This document shows positions 58,543 to 64,000 of a stretch of DNA of 64,000 bases, one piece after another. A model generated the notes under the pieces. That model searched no databases and was not told the DNA's origin. It saw nothing but the letters and a program-made list of their open reading frames with translations. A program made the translations under genes and the position numbers. This DNA comes from Lophium mytilinum (taxonomy: Eukaryota; Ascomycota; Dothideomycetes; Mytilinidiales; Mytilinidiaceae). The stretch covers positions 1,152,684 to 1,216,683 of the forward strand of contig MU004194.1 in the NCBI GenBank assembly GCA_010093605.1, in the 5' to 3' direction. Numbering within the stretch: the first letter of the stretch is position 1; each line of letters begins with the position of its first letter.

Positions 58543-60856
58543 ATGGCAGCTTCCGAGATAGACACGAAGAAACGGAAGCGCAAGCACCGAGGTAGCAAGC
58601 ATGACGCCATGGAGAACTCGACCCCGGACGAAGCAGTTCCTGATTCTACACCAGCCAATACCACCGCACCAGCAAGAGAGAAGCCGCGCAAGAAGGCGAA
58701 GAAGCAGGCCACGCCGCCATTAAAGCCAGATCAGGATGATCAGATCCGTAATAAGCTGGAAGATACTGAAACGGATGGTGCCCATGCAGGCAACGATTCG
58801 GACGACGAAGCTGCGCAGACCAAAACGTCCCAGGCACTCTCGAGCCCTTTGGAACAAGGCGAGCTCGGAACTGCCCCGGCCGTCGACTCCCTAGATGAAG
58901 AGCAAGGTGCCCTGCCTACTCTTGCAGTAGACCCTCAGCACTTCTCGGAGCTTCATCTCAACGAGAAAACAATGCAGGCGATCAAGGACATGGGCTTCGA
59001 GACTATGACAGAGGTATGGAAGCCGAGGCAAGGGAAAGATTACAAGCTAATATATAGCAGATACAAAGGCGTGGAATACCCCCGTTGATGGCTGGCAAAG
59101 ACGTCCTGGGCGCTGCGAAAACGGGTTCCGGGAAAACGCTCGCTTTTCTCATCGTGAGCCTCCCTTGCGTGTAGTAAAGCTCAAAATAATGGCTAACATG
59201 ACGCCCCATTTCTAGCCTGCTGTGGAGATGCTAAGCGCACTGAGATTCAAGCCAAGAAATGGCACAGGAGTCATTATCGTTTCGCCGACAAGAGAGCTAG
59301 CCCTTCAGATATTTGGTGTTGCTAGAGAACTACTTGCACACCACTCTCAAACGTACGGCATCGTGATTGGAGGAGCTAACAGACGTGCCGAAGCCGAGAA
59401 GCTAGCGAAAGGTACCCATTTCTTGAAATTCATGAACGATATCGTTGTCTAACAGAATACAGGTGTGAATCTTCTTGTTGCTACTCCTGGGGTAATGCTC
59501 CCCTAGCATCTATTTGAATCTTCGTGCTAACTAGAGTTAGCGCCTGCTCGATCATCTTCTAAACACCCCTGGGTTTGTCTACAAGAATCTTAAATCTCTA
59601 GTGTACGTGTTACTTCCTGACCTTTCTGACGCCCTCTCACTGACTTTGGAAGAATTGATGAAGCCGACCGGATCTTGGAAGTGGGCTTTGAGGACGAAAT
59701 GAGGTAGGTTTGGGTCGCTCTGCTGGCTTCTGGGCAACGAAGATTTCTAATTCAGACCAGACAGATCGTAAAGATCCTACCGAAAGATGAACGCCAGACG
59801 ATGCTATTCTCCGCCACACAGACAACGAAGGTTGAGGATCTAGCAAGGATCTCGCTTCGACCAGGTCCAATATTGATTGACGTAGGATCTCACAAATGGG
59901 AGAAGCGACATGTAATTTCGATGCTAATTGGAGACAGGTCGATTACCGAAAAGAGCACAGTACTGTCGAGGGCCTTGAACAAGGCTACGTTATCTGCGAC
60001 TCCGATATCAGATTCCGCCTCCTATTCTCGTTCCTCAAGAAGCACCAGAAGAAGAAGGTCATTGTGTTTTTCAGCTCCTGCAACAGTGTTAAATTCTACG
60101 CAGAGTTGCTGAACTACATAGACCTACCTGTTTTGGAACTACACGGCAATATGAAGCAGCAGGCAAGAACAAACCGGTTTTTTGAGTTCTGCAACGCGTC
60201 ATCAGGGATTCTTATCTGCACTGACGTCGCGGCTCGGGGACTCGATATTCCAGAGGTCCATTGGATTCTTCAGTTCGACCCTCCAGATGACCCTCGAGAT
60301 TATATTCACCGAGTTCGTGCCGTTCTTCCCATTTCAAATTTGACTTACTGACATGATCAAGGTCGGCCGCACCGCGCGGGGTGCCAATGGGAAAGGGCGG
60401 TCCCTTATGTTTCTGTTACCATCCGAGGTGGGTTTCTTGAAGCTGTTGAAAGAAGCAAGGGTGCCGCTGGTCGAGTTTGAGCTTCCAGCAAGCAAGATTC
60501 TCAACATCCAATCGCAGCTTGAGACACTGATCGGAAAGAACTACTATCTCAATAAGGTATGAAAGATCATGATGGTCTAGAAGACAAGTACTGATTTGGT
60601 ATTCTAGTCGGCTAAGGATGCCTTTCGTTCATACCTGAATGCGTATGCCTCACACAGCCTCCGGTCCGTGTTCGACGTGAGCAAACTCGATCTTGTGAAG
60701 CTTGCGAAGTCGTTTGGATTCCAGACACCGCCCAGGGTGGATATTACTTTGGGTGCAAGCTTAGGCAGGGACAAGAAGACGGAGAGCAGACGCGCTTATG
60801 GGAGTCAACCGAAACAGGGCAAACGACCAATGTACCAGAGGAAGATAGAGAGGTGA
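58543..60856 (+). CDS. HAS1: ATP-dependent DEAD-box RNA helicase Has1
   Basis: Ten exons (58543-59013, 59061-59153, 59216-59411, 59463-59491, 59541-59602, 59653-59703, 59761-59881, 59938-60312, 60362-60556, 60608-60856) encode 613 residues. The Lys/Glu-rich N-terminus (about 120 residues) is typical of nucleolar helicases. DEAD-box motifs run in order: AAKTGSGKT (I), PTRELA (Ia), VATPG (Ib), DEAD (II), SAT (III), ARGLDIP (V) and HRVGRTAR (VI). [17 protein letters not shown] and [27 protein letters not shown] are characteristic of Has1, which acts in early 40S and 60S ribosome biogenesis. Introns are 47-62 bp; the eighth has an unusual GTTCGT donor. Confidence 0.95.
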
Positions 60857-61700
60857 AACAAGTGCTAGTGCACTGGCAGCAAGCAAGTATGGAATCGTAG
60901 GCCAGAACGAGAAAATCCGTATGCGACGATAAAGCAGGGTTTTGCGACTCAAATGTTTATAGCTATAGATAATGACAAGAACTTGTTATTATGTTTCAGA
61001 TAGGCGTTAGGACCTATACATCTCCTTCTTGGTAGATACACACCACCTTCTTGGTAGTTAGTTACACACCCCCTTTCTTGTCCGATATATTACTTGGCTC
61101 CGAGCCCCGGCCTAGGACTCTGGTTCGCTCGCTCGACTTGTTTACCTAACTAATTCTAAATGCTTTCTCTGAACGCGGCCGTGCATAACACAAGTGTTCT
61201 CATTGAATAGCCTCCATTCTTATCCTAAGCCTCAGCCTCATCCTTGTCCTGGAGGAAATGAATGGGCGTATTGATCAGGATGGCCAGGGGGGGAAGGGGA
61301 GGGGGCGGAGGCAGTGTAGAGGGGAGCCAGGCTCAATGCGGAGACCCTGTGATAGGGGAAGGTTTTAATTGTGTTAGCATGCTCTTAGGCACTTAGGTAT
61401 TGTGGTAGTGGAGGGCGGCACAGTCACGGGAGTGAGGATCACGATCACTAAAGGGAAGCGAGAATGGGAGAGGATAACCTCACTTGTATTATCAAAGATA
61501 AGGCCGTAGCTGGGGTGCTGCCTAGGGCAGACTTTGCAAGAAGAAGAGATGACAGATGATGAAACGCTGCCCTCCGCGATCAAAAAAGGGCCCAAACGTT
61601 CATCATGTGCCGCTTGCATACCTGCGCCAATATATCTCACCACAGTATGTAAGAAGCAGATCAATAGCCTATACTTATATATAGTAGGAAATAAGAGCTA
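60857..61700. other. Intergenic after HAS1, with short tandem and dispersed repeats
   Basis: No gene supported. CCTTCTTGGTAG...TACACACC units repeat two to three times at 61023-61080. The stretch 61125-61420 faintly matches 40405-40720. Composition turns AT-rich near 61660. Confidence 0.4.
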
Positions 61701-62255
61701 TATATTATTAAACAGGTAGGCTGCTTAGCCTTATAGATACATATAACCTTCTATATATTCTTATATATAGCCTTATATATAAGTATATATAGACTGCAGT
61801 AAAAAGAAAGAATATATAATGTAGAGAGGCTAGACAACCTATAGATGCGCATAAAATAAGTGCTCTAGAGTATCCTCTAAGCCCTCCAAGCGATTAAGAG
61901 ACTAGATAGAAGGGGAAATATATTTATTATAAAAGGGATATATAACTATTAAAGATAGGGTATATAGGTACTAATGTTCTTTTAAGTTACTCTCTTAGAA
62001 AACTTTAAGTGCAGTATAGATAGCACTTAGATTATCTATAGCCAGTGCTTAGATATACAACTTCTTTTTACTTAATAATAAGTAACTTGTACTGCTTAAG
62101 TAGAAATACTAGTATTTAGAGAAGTAGGCTAAATACAAGTATAGGTCTTTTTAGAAGTATTATATAATAATCATATTGCAAAAAGGGGTAGCACCTTTTT
62201 CTATAATTAATAAATAATAAAGGCTATAGTAGTATATAGATTAATAGATAAATAA

Positions 62256-62336
<81 letters not shown>

Positions 62337-63180
62337 CAGATTAATAGATGAATAGATATATTAATGCTAGGTATTTCAATATGTTAGTATTCTTTTTGAA
62401 AAGAAGAGTAGTAACTACTGAAGCTATGGCTTTAATATTTCTAGTATATTTTCTAAGTATTCACAAATTTACATATTTCTATCTTAGAATCAAAATAGAT
62501 TCAAGCTACCTCTAGTAAAAGGGTAAGAGTACCTACTAGTAATAAGAGGTATAACTTTTATAGCTATAGAGTTACTAGCTCCTATATATAGTAGAGATTA
62601 TCATATCTTCTAAGATTATAGAAATAGAGCTTTTACTTACACCTATTATTTTAAAGTTAAGCCTAAAGGTAGATCCTTATGTACTAACTAGCCTACCTCT
62701 TAGCCTAGTAGTAAACTAGTACGCAAGATTATATATACTTAAGATGGGATATTAATAGCCCTATATTTATAATCTTAGTAAAGTAGTATTAATAGATATT
62801 AAAGATGTTAGCTAGATAGCTTTTTATCTATTTGAAATATATTTCCTTTAAAGAATACCCACTTAGCTCCCTCTTATAAATTAATTAGTATAGTAATAAT
62901 AGTAGAAAAGAGTTCTCTTTCCAGCCTTCCTACTCTCAATACGCCTTTAGTACGCAGATGCTTTATATCTATTAGACTACTATAGAAGCTAATATAGGGT
63001 AAAGTATTTTAAAGTAAGCTATAGGCTATTTTTCTTTCAAAAAAGAAGAATAAAGAGCTGCTTTATAGATATATATAGCAGCTAGTATAGTATTATATTT
63101 CCTATATTAATTATCTATAATCTAATAGTACCCTGTAATTTCGCTAGACATAACAAATTAGGGTTATAATTACTCCGAGG
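61700..63180. repeat. RIP-like AT-rich block 4
   Basis: About 1.5 kb of TA-dominated DNA with few CA, TG or CG dinucleotides and no coding potential; contains a GATA/CTAT microsatellite. No clear LTR copy was recognised inside. Confidence 0.75.
62243..62345 (+). repeat. GATA tetranucleotide microsatellite
   Basis: More than 20 GATA units, the complement of the CTAT runs seen in the other AT blocks. Confidence 0.9.
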
Positions 63181-63906
63181 ATAGTAGAAGAAGGAGTTAG
63201 TTAGGTGCCTGGAAATGGGAAACGTCAGACTTGCGTGCAGCCCAGCACTTTGTCACAGGATGGCACTGTGGGACTTGATTCGTAATTTCGGAGTCTTCCC
63301 GGATCAAAGCCGGCATGTTGAGCGAGGTTTAAGCTTGTGGCACGTCTAGTGTGGCGCTGTGTATGTATTTCAACGGTCGCCGTCTTCTCCAGCATATGCC
63401 TCAGGCTCAACCTCATGTAGCGGACTTTCCCGGGGAGAAGCTCACGGTCCACCATCCGTTGAGCTGCTTTTGGAATTTACCTCTGTCTAGGGCAGCCCTA
63501 GCACCGTTGCATCGCTCACCGGACGCCGCCTTGGGCACGTCGCCGTCCGTATCCACGAATCCCCATCCGTCTGGCGTTTCAATCCAGGCATCATGGCATG
63601 CGAGCCCCTCCAACACTGTGGGCTTTGTAGCGGGTTCTTCGTCTTCTGCCCCTTCTCTGTTAAAAGATGCCCGCAAGGGGGGTCCTCGCAACCTTTGTTT
63701 TGGACTTCCCCTTCATCTCACCTTCCGTGGCCGTCAGGCCACATTTAGGGCTAATTCAGCTCATGCTCATACACAACATTATGTGGAGCCGACCGTTTTT
63801 CTGTATGCTGGCGCTAAGCTGGCAAAGTGGGTGTCCGGCACGAGCAATCATCGAGGCCCCCCTTGTCGTTAGCATAAACCCACACGTGCATATATACATA
63901 CCACAC
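63181..63906. other. GC-normal segment at window end
   Basis: Long overlapping open frames on both strands (plus 63351-63872; minus 63413-63691). The minus frame has a stretch WIETPDGWGFVDTDGD that looks protein-like, but no start, splice pattern or family could be supported. It may be a gene fragment or a decayed element. Confidence 0.3.
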
Positions 63907-64000
63907 TGTCAAAGGTATAGAGTCGATGGGAGAATAGATGGATAGATAGATAGGAATTGTATTGCTTTTTTTCTATTCTACATCGACAGCAACGGAGTAT
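63907..64000 (-). mobile_element. LTR copy G (reverse, cut by window end)
   Basis: Begins TGTCAAAGGTATAGAG, the reverse complement of the family's CTCTATACCTTT(A)ACA end, and continues through the CTAT/ATAG run, AGGAATTGTATTGC and ACAGCAACGGAGTAT. It keeps CA, TG and CG where RIP-mutated copies have TA, so it looks young or little mutated. The rest lies beyond the window. Confidence 0.75.

Noticed and set aside
1-64000. tRNA and rRNA genes
   Set aside because: A by-eye search for tRNA B-box and cloverleaf patterns and rRNA sequence found none that hold up; tRNAscan-SE would be decisive.

Overview
This 64 kb window is nuclear DNA from a filamentous ascomycete (Pezizomycotina, probably a Dothideomycete). 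The reasons are the short spliceosomal introns (about 46-142 bp) with GTRNGT donors, CTAAC/CTGAC-like branch points and YAG acceptors, the gene content (PRP8, HAS1, MAD2, GUF1, a tyrosinase, GH125, SDRs, a fungal MFS pump), and blocks of very AT-rich DNA that look mutated by repeat-induced point mutation (RIP). The placement is inference; no marker here fixes a genus. Exon-intron structures were worked out by hand from splice signals, reading phase and remembered family conservation, so exact edges can be wrong by one splice site.

Layout. 1-32.6 kb is ordinary gene space: PRP8 (5' end cut off by the window), a LicD-like secreted or luminal protein, an F-box protein, a six-exon tyrosinase, a GH125 alpha-mannosidase (-), a fungal AMPK1_CBM-domain protein (-), an NDUFAF3-like complex I assembly factor, an MFS transporter (-), a classical SDR, a small secreted Cys-containing protein, a small possible DUF6699 protein (-) and a second SDR. 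32.7-40.4 kb is a RIP-like AT-rich island of solo LTRs and CTAT microsatellites, broken by a GC-normal patch with one striking gene: a secreted, membrane-anchored protein made of exon-sized cysteine repeats. 41.3-53.2 kb is gene space again: MAD2 and GUF1 (divergent), a DUF2293 protein and a 1750-residue disordered protein. 53.8-55.4 kb is a second repeat patch in which an LTR abuts an inverted-repeat element. 55.5-60.9 kb holds a hypothetical ORF, an NmrA/epimerase-like gene (-) and HAS1. 61-63.2 kb is a third AT-rich block, and the window ends inside another LTR copy.

How the parts relate. Most genes are unrelated housekeeping genes (splicing, ribosome biogenesis, spindle checkpoint, mitochondrial translation, complex I assembly). 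I see no biosynthetic cluster: the tyrosinase, two SDRs and MFS pump are scattered, with no polyketide, peptide or terpene core enzyme. The most distinctive content is the mobile-element record: a roughly 240-260 bp LTR family with TG...CA ends and 5-bp target duplications, a second insertion nested in one LTR, a small element with 31-bp terminal inverted repeats in a gene promoter, and a 530-bp element with about 100-bp inverted repeats. The Cys-repeat surface protein and the small secreted protein are the best candidates for undescribed biology.
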